Below, in pieces: positions 50,332-59,535 of a stretch of 64,000 nt of DNA (the stretch's first letter is position 1; each line of letters starts with the position of its first letter). A program made the position numbers and the translations under genes. Source of the DNA: Flavobacterium sp. 245 (GTDB lineage: Bacteria; Bacteroidota; Bacteroidia; Flavobacteriales; Flavobacteriaceae); NCBI RefSeq assembly GCF_004362055.1, contig NZ_SNXB01000003.1:62001-126000 (forward strand). Direction: 5' to 3'. The notes beneath the pieces are model-generated. The model had not been told where the DNA came from, ran no database searches, and saw nothing but the letters and a program-made list of their open reading frames with translations.

Positions 50332-53300
50332 ATGGCCGAAAACTACAGTTTTTATAGTACATTGATTTCAGGAATTGCCTTCATGGGCAATAGCCTGAAA
50401 TCAACTATAACAAATTGGTTTGTTTTTAGTTCCGACGTCATTTTCTACAACAATCCTAAGCTCATAATTTTAGGACTTTCTTTGTTTGGCTTTTTAGCTA
50501 TTTTAGTCTATCAATTTTTCAGAATAAAAACCAAAATAGGCTATTTTATTCAGAAGAAAAGGGAAACCGAAACCATCACTAAGGAATATCAGCTTTATAT
50601 CTTATTTTTTGGTATTGCCGTTATTGTAATTGAAATTATCAATGAAATTTTTAAAATAAGGCCAAAAAGTCTATTCATAAACAATATTATAATTGGCTCC
50701 AGTGTTCTATTGTTTTATGTACTTACTGATAAAATAAAATACCTGAATGATCGGATTCAGAATATATTTATTGTTTCTTTCTTTTTTTACGTCATATATG
50801 TGGCGCGCAACATCATTTACCTCCCAAATGATATACTTCCAATAATTACTTTTCTAATATGCTTTTTCTTTTCCTACGGTGTTCTAAAACCTATAAAGGT
50901 ATATTGGCTTTTTGTTGCTCTGGTCTTCGCTTATTTAATTATTGCAATTGTTTTTCAATTAATTCCAATAAAATCATCCATACTTTTAATCGATTTTTGT
51001 ATTGTCATTTTTATTGTAAATCAGGTAAAATATGCTGTCCTTCAAAACAATAGAGACAATTACAGGTTTACAAATGAAATTGTCCATAAAGGAAATTCCC
51101 TTACCATTGCAACCAATGAAAATGGAGAATTGCTTTTTTGCAGCGAAACAATTACTTCTATTTTAGGTTACCATCCGGATGATGTTATGGCGCTGGAATT
51201 TTGGAAACTTACTGAAGATTCTGAATTCAGCCGAGATAATTATTATAAAAACTATATTGACAACAAATTATATATCCGAAAATTAAAAAGCAAAAACGGA
51301 GAATATAAATACATTCAGTGGAAAGATAAAAAATTCTCCAATGAATTAATTATCAGCATCGGACAAGACGTTACAGAGCAAATAATTGTTCAGGATCAAT
51401 ACAAAAACCTGATTCAAACTGCAACCGATATTATTTTTGAAATAAGCATTGAAGGTCATTTTACTTTTATAAATGAATTTGGTTATTCTATTTTAGGTTA
51501 TACTGAAAATGAAGTGCTTTTACAGCATTATTCAAATTTTATTCACGTAGACCACATCAGCAATGCTGTTGATTTTTATGAAAATTTGGAACAAAATGAA
51601 CTCAATTATCCAACAATAGAAATTCCGATTTTAAAGAAAAATGGCGAGGAATTATGGATTTCCCAAAAAGTAATTGTCCGCAAAAATGATTTAGGAGTAA
51701 CCACTGGTTTTGCAGGGATTGCGAGAGATATTACCGAGTTAAAAAACATCGAAAACGAGAAAAAAAGACGTTTAGAAAAAATCGAAGCTTACAACAATTC
51801 TACTAAAAAGCTTTCGACAACAAATTTTAGCGATTACGACAATATGCAAACCGTAATCGATTATATCATTAAAGAAGGCGCCATTGTATCAAAAGCCAAC
51901 AGAGTAAGTTTCTGGAAATTTTCTAATGATGTCATTACCTGCAAAAATCTATTCAGCCGTGATAATCAGACTTTAAGTGATAAAAATATTCTTGATAAAG
52001 AGTCGTATCCTATTTATTTTGAAACATTAAAAAACAAAGCCATAATAAATGCGCCTGATGTTTTTGATAAATTAGAAACATCTGAATTTCAAGAAATTTA
52101 TTTCACAAAAAACAAAATCAAGTCCATGCTGGATGTTCCGATTTTTTTAAACGGACAATTGGCAGGAGTTGCCTGTTTTGAAAGCACGGGCGAAAAAAGA
52201 GAATGGGATAACGAAGACATCAATTATGCCAGAACTATTGCCGATGTTATTTCGCTGGCAATTTCATCGCAAATGAGGCTTAAAGCCGAGAAAAAGCTGG
52301 AACTAAAAAGTGATCTGCTTTCGGCTATGGCACTTTGTACAGAGAAATTTCTGCTCAGCAAAGGACCGCAAAAAATGTTTGAAGAAACGTATAATATAAT
52401 TGGAAAAGCCTCAAAAGCCGATCATATTTTTTATTATGAAAAAGATTTTGAGACCAATACAATCAGCCAGCAATACAAATGGTCCAGAGATGGCGTTGTA
52501 CATCAAATAACTGAACTTCAAAAATTTACTGAAGAGAACTTAAAAGAAATTATTTTTCATTCAGAAAGCAAAAGAGCACTAAGTATGCTGACAAAGAATC
52601 TTGAAGAAACATTTTTCAAAAATTTGTTAGTTACAAATGACATTAAATCAATTTTGATTCTGCCATTATTTTCAGACAATATTTTTTCTGGCTTTATTGG
52701 GTTTGATGATTGTACCAAAGAAAGAAAATGGACAGAAGACGAAATTTATATTTATCAGACTTTAGCCAATAACATATCATCGGCTTTAGACCGTCATCGA
52801 AATCAGGCTAAAATCAAAGAAAGTGAAGATGCTATTAAAGCAAAAGAACTTGCAGAAGCGGCAAATAAATCAAAATCTGATTTCTTAGCCAATATGTCGC
52901 ATGAAATTCGGACTCCATTAAATGGAATTATCGGATTTACGCATTTATTGATGAAAACAAATCTTGAAGAAATTCAGGAAAAATATATGACGACCATTAA
53001 TCAGTCGGCACATTCGTTGCTTGAAATTATTAATGACATTCTCGATTTCTCAAAAATTGAAGCAGGAAAACTCGAACTTTATATTGATTTATATGATCTT
53101 CAAAAAATCCTCGGACAGATTTTTGATTTAATTATTTATGAATCAAATCAAAAAAATCTGCTGCTGGAATTAAATGTTGATCCAAATGTCCCAAAATACA
53201 TCTGGACAGATATTGTACGATTGAAACAAATTTTAATCAATCTTTTGTCAAATGCAATTAAGTTCACTAATGAAGGTTCAATAAAATTAAACGTTTCTGT

Positions 53301-54015
53301 ATTGGACAAAAAATACGATGATTTCTATGTCATTCGTTTCTCCGTTATTGATACCGGAATTGGAATCTTAGAAAAAAATCAGAAGAAAATTTTTAAGGCT
53401 TTTTCACAGGAAGACAGCTCGACAACAAGAAAATTTGGAGGAACTGGTTTGGGGCTTACCATTTCAAATCAATTATTAGCCTTAATGGAAAGCCGTTTAC
53501 AGCTTAAAAGCAAAATTGACGAAGGAAGCACCTTTTATTTTGACTTAAACCTTAAAACAAGCCAAAATACAATTAATGAAAAACTAAAAGCACTTTCAAA
53601 CGGAGCAGAACCTGATTATTCGCTTAGCTACAATTCGAATTTGAAAAATGTAAATATTCTGATTGTAGAGGACAATAAAGTGAATATGCTGCTTTTAAAA
53701 ACGATCTTGAAGAATCTAAATATGAATTCGATTATTTTTGAATGTGAAAACGGTTATGAAGCCGTAAAACAGATCGAAAATATAAATCCGGATCTTGTTT
53801 TTATGGACATACAAATGCCAATTATGAATGGTTATGAAGCTACAAAAGCAATCAGAATTACCGAAATTGGCAAAACCATTCCTATTATTGCGGTAACTGC
53901 GGGTGCTGAAAAAGAAGAGAAAAACAAATGTATTGCCGCCGGAATGAACGATTACATTTCAAAACCTATCATCAGAGGTACTGTAGAGGAAGCATTACGA
54001 AAATGGCTAAAATAG
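50332..54015 (+). CDS. Hybrid sensor histidine kinase with PAS, GAF and receiver domains
   Basis: A 1227-residue membrane kinase. About seven membrane helices fill residues 40-230. Two PAS domains follow (about 245-345 and 355-475, with [19 protein letters not shown] and [15 protein letters not shown]), then two GAF-like domains (about 500-650 and 665-830, with [21 protein letters not shown] and [19 protein letters not shown]). The phosphorylated His857 is in [12 protein letters not shown], the ATPase N box is [16 protein letters not shown], and the G boxes are DTGIGILE and [12 protein letters not shown] receiver domain with Asp1159 ([12 protein letters not shown]) is C-terminal. The output must pass to a separate regulator or phosphotransfer protein, neither of which is adjacent. 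Confidence 0.93.
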   Translation: MAENYSFYSTLISGIAFMGNSLKSTITNWFVFSSDVIFYNNPKLIILGLSLFGFLAILVYQFFRIKTKIGYFIQKKRETETITKEYQLYILFFGIAVIVIEIINEIFKIRPKSLFINNIIIGSSVLLFYVLTDKIKYLNDRIQNIFIVSFFFYVIYVARNIIYLPNDILPIITFLICFFFSYGVLKPIKVYWLFVALVFAYLIIAIVFQLIPIKSSILLIDFCIVIFIVNQVKYAVLQNNRDNYRFTNEIVHKGNSLTIATNENGELLFCSETITSILGYHPDDVMALEFWKLTEDSEFSRDNYYKNYIDNKLYIRKLKSKNGEYKYIQWKDKKFSNELIISIGQDVTEQIIVQDQYKNLIQTATDIIFEISIEGHFTFINEFGYSILGYTENEVLLQHYSNFIHVDHISNAVDFYENLEQNELNYPTIEIPILKKNGEELWISQKVIVRKNDLGVTTGFAGIARDITELKNIENEKKRRLEKIEAYNNSTKKLSTTNFSDYDNMQTVIDYIIKEGAIVSKANRVSFWKFSNDVITCKNLFSRDNQTLSDKNILDKESYPIYFETLKNKAIINAPDVFDKLETSEFQEIYFTKNKIKSMLDVPIFLNGQLAGVACFESTGEKREWDNEDINYARTIADVISLAISSQMRLKAEKKLELKSDLLSAMALCTEKFLLSKGPQKMFEETYNIIGKASKADHIFYYEKDFETNTISQQYKWSRDGVVHQITELQKFTEENLKEIIFHSESKRALSMLTKNLEETFFKNLLVTNDIKSILILPLFSDNIFSGFIGFDDCTKERKWTEDEIYIYQTLANNISSALDRHRNQAKIKESEDAIKAKELAEAANKSKSDFLANMSHEIRTPLNGIIGFTHLLMKTNLEEIQEKYMTTINQSAHSLLEIINDILDFSKIEAGKLELYIDLYDLQKILGQIFDLIIYESNQKNLLLELNVDPNVPKYIWTDIVRLKQILINLLSNAIKFTNEGSIKLNVSVLDKKYDDFYVIRFSVIDTGIGILEKNQKKIFKAFSQEDSSTTRKFGGTGLGLTISNQLLALMESRLQLKSKIDEGSTFYFDLNLKTSQNTINEKLKALSNGAEPDYSLSYNSNLKNVNILIVEDNKVNMLLLKTILKNLNMNSIIFECENGYEAVKQIENINPDLVFMDIQMPIMNGYEATKAIRITEIGKTIPIIAVTAGAEKEEKNKCIAAGMNDYISKPIIRGTVEEALRKWLK

Positions 54016-54108
54016 TTTAAAACAAAATAGCTGTTATCATCTCAAAATTGCTAAAAAATCTATAAATTCGTATTAATAAAAACATAATAAGCTTAAATCA
54101 AGTAAACT

Positions 54109-54960
54109 ATGAAATGGCAAGGCAGAAGACAAAGTGATAATGTTGAAGACAGAAGATCAATTTCTGGAGGCAAAATAGCTGTTGGAGGTGGCGTTATTGG
54201 AATCATTGTATTATTGCTGAATGTTTTTGGCGGCGAAACCGGCAAACAAATAGCCCCAGTTTTAGAGCAAATGCAAGGCGGACAGCAGACACAAACTGAA
54301 GCAGCTGCTCCTTTAAGCAAAGAAGATGAAGAAATGGGCAATTTTGTCAGAGTTACGCTGGCTGATACTGAAGACATCTGGAGCAAAATTTTTGAAGAGA
54401 ATGGAATGACCTACAAAAATCCGAAATTAGTTCTTTTCAGAGGGTCTGTACAAACAGCCTGCGGTGGTGCATCATCAGCATCTGGGCCTTTTTATTGTCC
54501 GGGAGATCAAAAAGTCTATATGGATTTAGCTTTTTTCGAAGAATTAAAAACGAGATTTGGCGCAAAAGGTGGCGATTTTGCAATTGCCTATGTTATCGCG
54601 CATGAAATTGGTCATCACATCCAGACTTTACTAGGCACATCTGCAAAAATGCGTCAGGCCCAAGAAGGAAAAAGTGAGGCCGAAGCCAATAAACTTTCTG
54701 TAGCTCTAGAACTTCAAGCCGATTTTTATGCAGGAGTTTGGGCACATTACAATCAACAAAACTTAGACACCGGAGATATTGACGAGGCTTTAAGCGCAGC
54801 CAATGCAGTTGGGGATGACGCCATCCAGAGCAAAATGCAAGGTCAGATAGTTCCTGATTCTTTTACCCACGGATCGTCTGAACAAAGAATGTACTGGTTT
54901 AAAAAAGGCTTTAAAACCGGAGACATCAAACAAGGTACAACCTTTGAAGAAATTCAATAA
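54109..54960 (+). CDS. YpfJ-like neutral zinc metallopeptidase
   Basis: A 283-residue membrane-anchored protein. It starts MKWQGRRQSDNVEDRR, has one helix (about 25-45), and a soluble domain with HEIGHH (zinc-binding HExxH) in YVIAHEIGHHIQ, preceded by ACGGASSASGPFYCPGDQKVYMD and followed by ELQADFYAGVWAH. These are the hallmarks of the putative neutral zinc metallopeptidase family (E. coli YpfJ). The C terminus fits the family pattern DSFTHGSSEQRMYWFKKGF. Cellular role unknown. Confidence 0.92.
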   Translation: MKWQGRRQSDNVEDRRSISGGKIAVGGGVIGIIVLLLNVFGGETGKQIAPVLEQMQGGQQTQTEAAAPLSKEDEEMGNFVRVTLADTEDIWSKIFEENGMTYKNPKLVLFRGSVQTACGGASSASGPFYCPGDQKVYMDLAFFEELKTRFGAKGGDFAIAYVIAHEIGHHIQTLLGTSAKMRQAQEGKSEAEANKLSVALELQADFYAGVWAHYNQQNLDTGDIDEALSAANAVGDDAIQSKMQGQIVPDSFTHGSSEQRMYWFKKGFKTGDIKQGTTFEEIQ

Positions 54961-54986
54961 TACATAAACCAAATATAATAACCACT

Positions 54987-55019
54987 AAAAAGCACAACTT
55001 AACAGTTGTGCTTTTTTTT
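54987..55019 (+). terminator. Intrinsic terminator after the YpfJ-like gene
   Basis: Arms 54987-54999 and 55004-55016 pair over 13 nt (core AGCACAACT) with a TAAC loop and a T run. Confidence 0.9.
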
Positions 55020-55045
55020 GTCATCCTGAGGAATATAAGGATGAC
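55020..55045. repeat. GTCATCCT/AGGATGAC hairpin of the REP family
   Basis: Perfect 8-nt arms 55020-55027 and 55038-55045. Shares TCATCCTGAG with the element at 35473 and the purL insert. Confidence 0.7.
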
Positions 55046-55071
55046 AAAAAACCGTTGAAAATTAAACGCAC

Positions 55072-55101
55072 AAAAAAAGCCTTGAATTTCTTCAAGGCTT
55101 T
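55072..55101 (-). terminator. Intrinsic terminator of the tRNA-His gene
   Basis: Arms AAAGCCTTGAA (55076-55086) and TTCAAGGCTTT (55091-55101) pair perfectly; on the minus strand a T run follows directly. Confidence 0.88.
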
Positions 55102-55110
55102 AAATTTCTG

Positions 55111-55185
55111 GGTGGCTGACCGGGTTCGAACCGGCGACCCGCGGCACCACAAACCGCTACTCTAACCAGCTGAGCTACAACCACC
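55111..55185 (-). tRNA. tRNA-His (anticodon GTG)
   Basis: The minus strand folds as a full cloverleaf: acceptor GTGGTTG pairing with CAGCCAC (one G-T), D arm GCTC...GAGT with TGGTTA loop, anticodon stem GCGGT/GCCGC and 7-nt loop TTGTGGT with anticodon GTG, then T arm with TTCGAAC. The extra G at position -1 opposite C73, unique to tRNA-His, is encoded. CCA is not encoded. A consensus promoter lies upstream and a terminator downstream. Confidence 0.96.
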
Positions 55186-55203
55186 ATTTTTGCTTAGCGA
55201 GTG

Positions 55204-55234
55204 CAAATATAGAACAAAGGTTCAGTTCTACAAA
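55204..55234 (-). promoter_or_regulatory. Bacteroidota promoter of tRNA-His
   Basis: On the minus strand TTTG (plus 55231-55234) is followed after exactly 19 nt by TATATTTG (plus 55204-55211), a full match to TTTG-N19-TAnnTTTG. The tRNA 5' end lies 18 nt downstream of the box. Confidence 0.8.
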
Positions 55235-55250
55235 GAAAAAAATGAAAAAA

Positions 55251-55967
55251 TTACAATAAATTTTCTAAGCTATTGACTGCCAAACATCTTTCAACAGTAA
55301 AACCTTCGGCAAAATCTTTCCCAACAAGCCTTCCTAAGTCCTGCGCACGGTAATTTAAACTTTCAAAGAAGTTTTTACTTGTAATAGGCGTTGCAGGTTC
55401 ACTTGAATTTGGATCATAAAATTGCGTTTTATAAGCAGAAATTGCTTCCACTTTCTTTTTCTCGAAACCAGTAATATCAACTACAAAGTCAGGAACGATA
55501 TTTTTCCATTGAATATAATGATACACTACCTTTGGCCTCCATGCTTCTTGTTTCTCTCCGTCAATCGAGGTTTCAATTTTCATTAAACCTGATAAAAAAC
55601 AGGCATCAGAAACTAATTTGCTTCCTTTTCCGTGATCAATATGGCGATCATCTATTGCATTGCACAATACAATCTCTGGCTTATACTTTCGAATCATTTT
55701 GATGACTTCCAATTGATGCTTTTCATCATTTACAAAAAATCCATCGCGCATTGCTAAATTTTCTCTCACAACAACACCTAAAATTTTTGCAGCATCTTTT
55801 GCTTCTTGATCTCTAATTTCGGCCGTTCCGCGCGTTCCTAATTCACCGCGTGTCAAATCAACAATTCCAACTTTTTTCCCAAGGGAAACTTCTTTTAAAA
55901 TGGTTCCCGCACAACCCAACTCAACATCATCAGGATGTGCACCAAAGGCTAATATGTCTAATTTCAT
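55251..55967 (-). CDS. bshB1: Bacillithiol biosynthesis deacetylase BshB1
   Basis: A 238-residue LmbE-type zinc deacetylase that removes the acetyl group from N-acetylglucosaminyl-malate in bacillithiol synthesis. The zinc motif AHPDD is at residues 10-14 in LDILAFGAHPDDVELGCAG; a second block is DRHIDHGKGSKLV. DLTRGELGTRGT is typical of BshB1. The start at 55967 (MKLDIL) is preferred; an in-frame TTG at 55982 lies inside the adjacent repeat. Bacillithiol is the low-molecular-weight thiol of many Flavobacteriia. Confidence 0.93.
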   Translation of the reverse strand: MKLDILAFGAHPDDVELGCAGTILKEVSLGKKVGIVDLTRGELGTRGTAEIRDQEAKDAAKILGVVVRENLAMRDGFFVNDEKHQLEVIKMIRKYKPEIVLCNAIDDRHIDHGKGSKLVSDACFLSGLMKIETSIDGEKQEAWRPKVVYHYIQWKNIVPDFVVDITGFEKKKVEAISAYKTQFYDPNSSEPATPITSKNFFESLNYRAQDLGRLVGKDFAEGFTVERCLAVNSLENLL

Positions 55968-55974
55968 TTTTTTT

Positions 55975-56050
55975 TGTTTCAAGTTTCAGGTTTCAAGTTT
56001 CAGGTTTTACGTTCCAACAACTTGAAACTTGAAACCTGAAACTTGAAACA
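55975..56050. repeat. Long inverted repeat of AAACTTG heptamers
   Basis: Arms 55975-56006 and 56019-56050 are complementary at 31 of 32 positions, with a 12-nt loop. Each arm is a heptamer array (CAAGTTT/AAACTTG, CAGGTTT/AAACCTG). It lies in the spacer between the isochorismate synthase and bshB1 genes. Confidence 0.95.
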
Positions 56051-56054
56051 TTTT

Positions 56055-57137
56055 TTAACAACTACTATTCTTCTTTATATTCAAAACTCTTTTCATCGTC
56101 ATTGATTTATTGACGCTTTCCTCCCATTCCTTTTCAGGAATACTTTCTTTTGTGACACCACATCCCATATATAAAATGGCTGTATTATCTACAATTTGCA
56201 TGCTACGTAAATTTACAAATAAATCAGAACTATGGGCATTGTGCGCAAAACTGCAATTCAACTCGCCTAAAAAGCCTGTGTAGAAAGTTCTATCGTAATT
56301 TTCGTTTTCAAGTATAAATGCTTTTGCTTTTTTCTTTGGCAAACCGCAAACAGCAGGTGTTGGATGCAGTGTATCAATAACTTCTTCCAAAGTCGAGTTA
56401 TCATTTAAAACTCCCGAAATATCGGTTTTAATATGCCAGATTGATCCTGCTTTTATGCTGTAAGGTTCTGTAACATTTACAGATGAAGCAACTTCTCGCA
56501 ATCTTTTTATAATAAAATCGGTCACATATTGCTGTTCATCTTTTTCTTTTTGTTGCCAGGAGATTTCGGTTTCTAAAGTTGCTTTTTGTGTTCCAGCCAA
56601 AGCTGTCGTTTCAAAAGCATTTCCGTTTGCTTTTAGCAATTGTTCTGGTGTTGCTCCCATCCAAAATCCGATTTCCGGATGAAAAAAACAGTATGAAAAA
56701 CTAGACGGATAAAGATGAATCAAACGCTTGAAAGTGACGATAAAATCAAAATCTATCAAATCAACTTTCTCACTTCTGGATAAAACTACTTTTTTAAACT
56801 CTTCGTTATTAATGGCTTCAATTCCTCTTGAAACTAAATCCTCATATTGCCTTTTAGCTTCAGGATCAACAGATAAATCATCAATTTCGTTGAAACTAAA
56901 ACCAACAAGAGTCTGTTCAGCACTAATAATTCTAGATTGTTCTTCAGGAATAATAAACAGCTGTTTTTCATCAAAAGAAGCAAAAACAAAACCTTTTTCA
57001 CTGTAATCTGAAACAGAATGTAAAGTGTCATTTTGCTGCAAAAGGGCAAAAATACTGGAAGAATTAGGCTTAGAATAAATTACAAAAGGCAATTTTTGCT
57101 CTTGGTGTTTTCGTATAGTGGAGAAAAAGTCATTCAT
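56055..57137 (-). CDS. menF: Isochorismate synthase (chorismate-binding enzyme)
   Basis: A 360-residue chorismate-binding enzyme. Motifs in order: NNEEFKKVVLSRSEKVDL, FFHPEIGFWMGATPEQLL, ETTALAGTQ, ISGVLND, LHPTPAVCGLPKKKA, FYTGFLGELN and YMGCGVTKESIPEKEWEE. It isomerises chorismate to isochorismate, first committed step of menaquinone in this phylum. I prefer MenF over a siderophore EntC because of the neighbouring thioesterase and the lack of siderophore genes. It begins 4 nt after that thioesterase gene ends. Confidence 0.88.
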   Translation of the reverse strand: MNDFFSTIRKHQEQKLPFVIYSKPNSSSIFALLQQNDTLHSVSDYSEKGFVFASFDEKQLFIIPEEQSRIISAEQTLVGFSFNEIDDLSVDPEAKRQYEDLVSRGIEAINNEEFKKVVLSRSEKVDLIDFDFIVTFKRLIHLYPSSFSYCFFHPEIGFWMGATPEQLLKANGNAFETTALAGTQKATLETEISWQQKEKDEQQYVTDFIIKRLREVASSVNVTEPYSIKAGSIWHIKTDISGVLNDNSTLEEVIDTLHPTPAVCGLPKKKAKAFILENENYDRTFYTGFLGELNCSFAHNAHSSDLFVNLRSMQIVDNTAILYMGCGVTKESIPEKEWEESVNKSMTMKRVLNIKKNSSC

Positions 57138-57141
57138 ATAT

Positions 57142-57570
57142 TTAATCTTTCTTTTTATCTAAAACCATATTGGTCAGTTTGCAAAGCGAAATCAGGTTTC
57201 CAGCTTCATCTGTAATTTTAATTTCCCAAAGATGAACACTTCTTCCTTTATGGATGATTCGTGCTGTTCCAAAAACCCAGCCTTCGCGAATACTTTTTAA
57301 ATGATTTGCCGAAATTTCGATACCGCGAACTTCCTGCTCTCTTGGATCTATAAAAAAGAAGGATGCAGCACTGCCAACACTTTCAGCCAAAGCAACTGAA
57401 GCGCCGCCATGCAGCAATCCCATTGGTTGATGAACACTTGGATTTACAGGCATTTTTGCAGTTAAAAAGTCGTCACCTGCATCGATATATTCAATTTTTA
57501 GCGTCTCCATCAAAGTGTTTTTAGAAAACTGATTGCAACGCTCTAAGATTTGCTCTTTAGTGTAATTCAT
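57142..57570 (-). CDS. Hotdog-fold thioesterase (PaaI/MenI-like)
   Basis: A 142-residue hotdog thioesterase. QPMGLLHGGASVALAESVGSAA carries the catalytic Glu/Asp region of the 4HBT family, and GIEISANHLKSIREGWVFGTARIIHKGRSVHLWEIKI follows. Its place 4 nt upstream of the isochorismate synthase gene suggests it hydrolyses 1,4-dihydroxy-2-naphthoyl-CoA in menaquinone synthesis (MenI role), which is an inference. Confidence 0.85.
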   Translation of the reverse strand: MNYTKEQILERCNQFSKNTLMETLKIEYIDAGDDFLTAKMPVNPSVHQPMGLLHGGASVALAESVGSAASFFFIDPREQEVRGIEISANHLKSIREGWVFGTARIIHKGRSVHLWEIKITDEAGNLISLCKLTNMVLDKKKD

Positions 57571-57698
57571 TAAAATGGGCTTTAAAATCGTAAAATTAAA
57601 GAAAAGATGAGATACAAATTTGAAAATCGAATTCTAATATTTAAAAATCATCTCAGAACGTGTAAGTTTTTTGTTATTTTTACAAAAAAAGAATTCAA

Positions 57699-59210
57699 AT
57701 GCGTCATTATTTTGCACTCTTCCTTCTCGCTCTAATTCTGGCTTTCAGCTCGTGCCGAACTGATTTTGATACCGTTGCCAGTTCCGGAGATTTAAAGTTT
57801 TCAAAAGATACGGTTTATTTGGATACTGTTTTTAAAAATATAGGATCGAGCACTTATCAGCTAAAAGTCTATAATAAAAGCAAAGACGATATTTCTATCC
57901 CGATTATTCAACTCAAAAAAGGGTTGAATTCTAAATACCGAATGACAGTTGACGGAATGACTGGAAACAATGGAAAAATCTTCAATAATGTTACGCTTTT
58001 GGCTAAAGACAGTTTGTATATTTTTGTTGAAACTACCGCAGATATTACAGACGCCAATCCATCCGATTTTTTATATACCGATGAAATTCAGTTTGACAGC
58101 GGTGCAAACCTGCAGCAAGTTGCTTTAGTGACTTTGATTCAGGATGCCATTTTTTTATATCCAAATCAAAATCCGGATGGAACGAAAGAAAAAATCAAAA
58201 TCGACGGCAAAGATGTTGATGGTTTTTATCTCAACGAAAATGATCCTGTAAACGGAAATGAATTAATTTTTACCAAACAAAAACCTTACGTAATTTACGG
58301 ATACGCAGGAGTGCCAGAAAATAAAACGGTAACTTTTGAAGCGGGAGCACGAGTTCATTTTCACGCTAATTCTGGTTTGTATGTTGGCAATAAAGCCGCT
58401 TTACAAATCAATGGGGCAAAATCAACAACAGAAAAACTTGAAAATGAAGTTATTTTTGAAGGCGATCGTTTAGAATCTCTTTATTCTGATATTCCTGGAC
58501 AATGGAAATCGGTTATTTTAGAAAATGGCAGCAATAATCATTCGATTACAAATTTGACTTTAAAAAATGCCATTTCTGGATTAGACATCAGAAATACTTC
58601 TAACGCAATTCAAATTAAAAACACTCAAATTTACAATTGTGCCGAATATGGAATTTTAGCACAAAATGCACGAATCAACGGAGAAAATCTAGTCATTAAT
58701 TATGCTGGTTTAGCGAGTTTATCGTGTGTTTATGGCGGAAATTATAGTTTTATACATTGCACTTTTAACAACAATTGGCAAAGCAGTTCGCAATTTACAG
58801 TCAACCTGAGTAATAATTTAGCAGGCAAAACGCCAGAAACGAATCCACTAACGCAGGCAACTTTCAATAATTGCATCATTTATGGTTCAAATACAAACGC
58901 GTTTAATTTGAATAAAAACACCAACGCAGCATTTGTTTACCAATTGAACAATTGCCTTTTAAAATTCAGCAGTTCAACAACAAATCCTGATTATCAATTT
59001 AAAACTGACACAGAACATTATAACAACATCATTTTAAATGAAAATCCGAAGTTTTATAATGTCAACCAGAACAAATTCAATATTGATAATACTTCATCCG
59101 CTTTCGCGAAAGGGAATCAGGCGTATATAATTCCGTTGGATATTTTAGGAATTACAAGAACTTCGCCTCCTGATTTAGGTGCTTACCAAAATGCTGTTTT
59201 TCCTAAGTAA
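57699..59210 (+). CDS. Lipoprotein with right-handed beta-helix
   Basis: A 503-residue lipoprotein (lipobox AFSSC, Cys19 followed by RTDFD). Residues 30-160 form an immunoglobulin-like or DUF1573-type domain (DLKFSKDTVYLDTVFKNIGSSTYQLKVYN). The rest has parallel beta-helix repeats with Asn ladders (VRFHANSGLYVGNKAAL-type, ITNLTLKNAISGLDIRNTSNAIQIKNTQIYNCAEYGI, TFNNCIIYGSN). Bacteroidota carry this layout in surface or periplasmic lipoproteins of unknown ligand. It stands alone, divergent from the thioesterase gene. Confidence 0.82.
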   Translation: MRHYFALFLLALILAFSSCRTDFDTVASSGDLKFSKDTVYLDTVFKNIGSSTYQLKVYNKSKDDISIPIIQLKKGLNSKYRMTVDGMTGNNGKIFNNVTLLAKDSLYIFVETTADITDANPSDFLYTDEIQFDSGANLQQVALVTLIQDAIFLYPNQNPDGTKEKIKIDGKDVDGFYLNENDPVNGNELIFTKQKPYVIYGYAGVPENKTVTFEAGARVHFHANSGLYVGNKAALQINGAKSTTEKLENEVIFEGDRLESLYSDIPGQWKSVILENGSNNHSITNLTLKNAISGLDIRNTSNAIQIKNTQIYNCAEYGILAQNARINGENLVINYAGLASLSCVYGGNYSFIHCTFNNNWQSSSQFTVNLSNNLAGKTPETNPLTQATFNNCIIYGSNTNAFNLNKNTNAAFVYQLNNCLLKFSSSTTNPDYQFKTDTEHYNNIILNENPKFYNVNQNKFNIDNTSSAFAKGNQAYIIPLDILGITRTSPPDLGAYQNAVFPK

Positions 59211-59290
59211 TATTTGACACGAAGTCGCTAAGACATTACGTTTTCTTTAGCCACAGATTATGGTATTAAAATGATTTTTTCTCATTTTAT

Positions 59291-59389
59291 GTCATTTCGA
59301 CGAAGGAGAAATCCTCGCGAGAAGCTCTACAAAGATTAGACTCTCGTTGCGGAGTTACTTACGAGGATTTCTCCTTCGTCGAAATTGAC
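59291..59389. repeat. Long inverted repeat of the GTCATTTCGACGAAGGAGAA family
   Basis: Arms 59291-59317 and 59362-59389 are complementary over 27 nt with one extra A. Inner sequence is about 44 nt. From memory this element recurs in Flavobacteriia. It occupies the middle of a 325-nt gene-free stretch before purL; the remainder holds only repeat-like TTTGCG words near 59428-59440 and the purL promoter. Confidence 0.9.
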
Positions 59390-59474
59390 AACAATACGAT
59401 TAATCATTACTTTAACTAAAACTTTGCGTCTTTGCGAGATTAAAAAAACTTTTTTAAAAGACTTCTATTTCAAA

Positions 59475-59506
59475 TTTGCGCTTACTATTTATTTACACTA
59501 AATTTG
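59475..59506 (+). promoter_or_regulatory. Bacteroidota promoter of purL
   Basis: TTTG (59475-59478), 20-nt spacer, then TAAATTTG (59499-59506), a full match. It lies 29 nt before the ATG at 59536, so it supports that start over an upstream in-frame start at 59476. Confidence 0.75.
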
Positions 59507-59535
59507 CACTTCAATACAACAAACTACACATCACA

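Noticed and set aside
55968..55982. TTG-started extension of BshB1
   Set aside because: The added residues come from the adjacent repeat; the family start is MKLDIL.
59476..59535. N-terminal extension of purL by 20 residues
   Set aside because: The consensus promoter lies inside it, and the family start MIHFFENQ begins at 59536.
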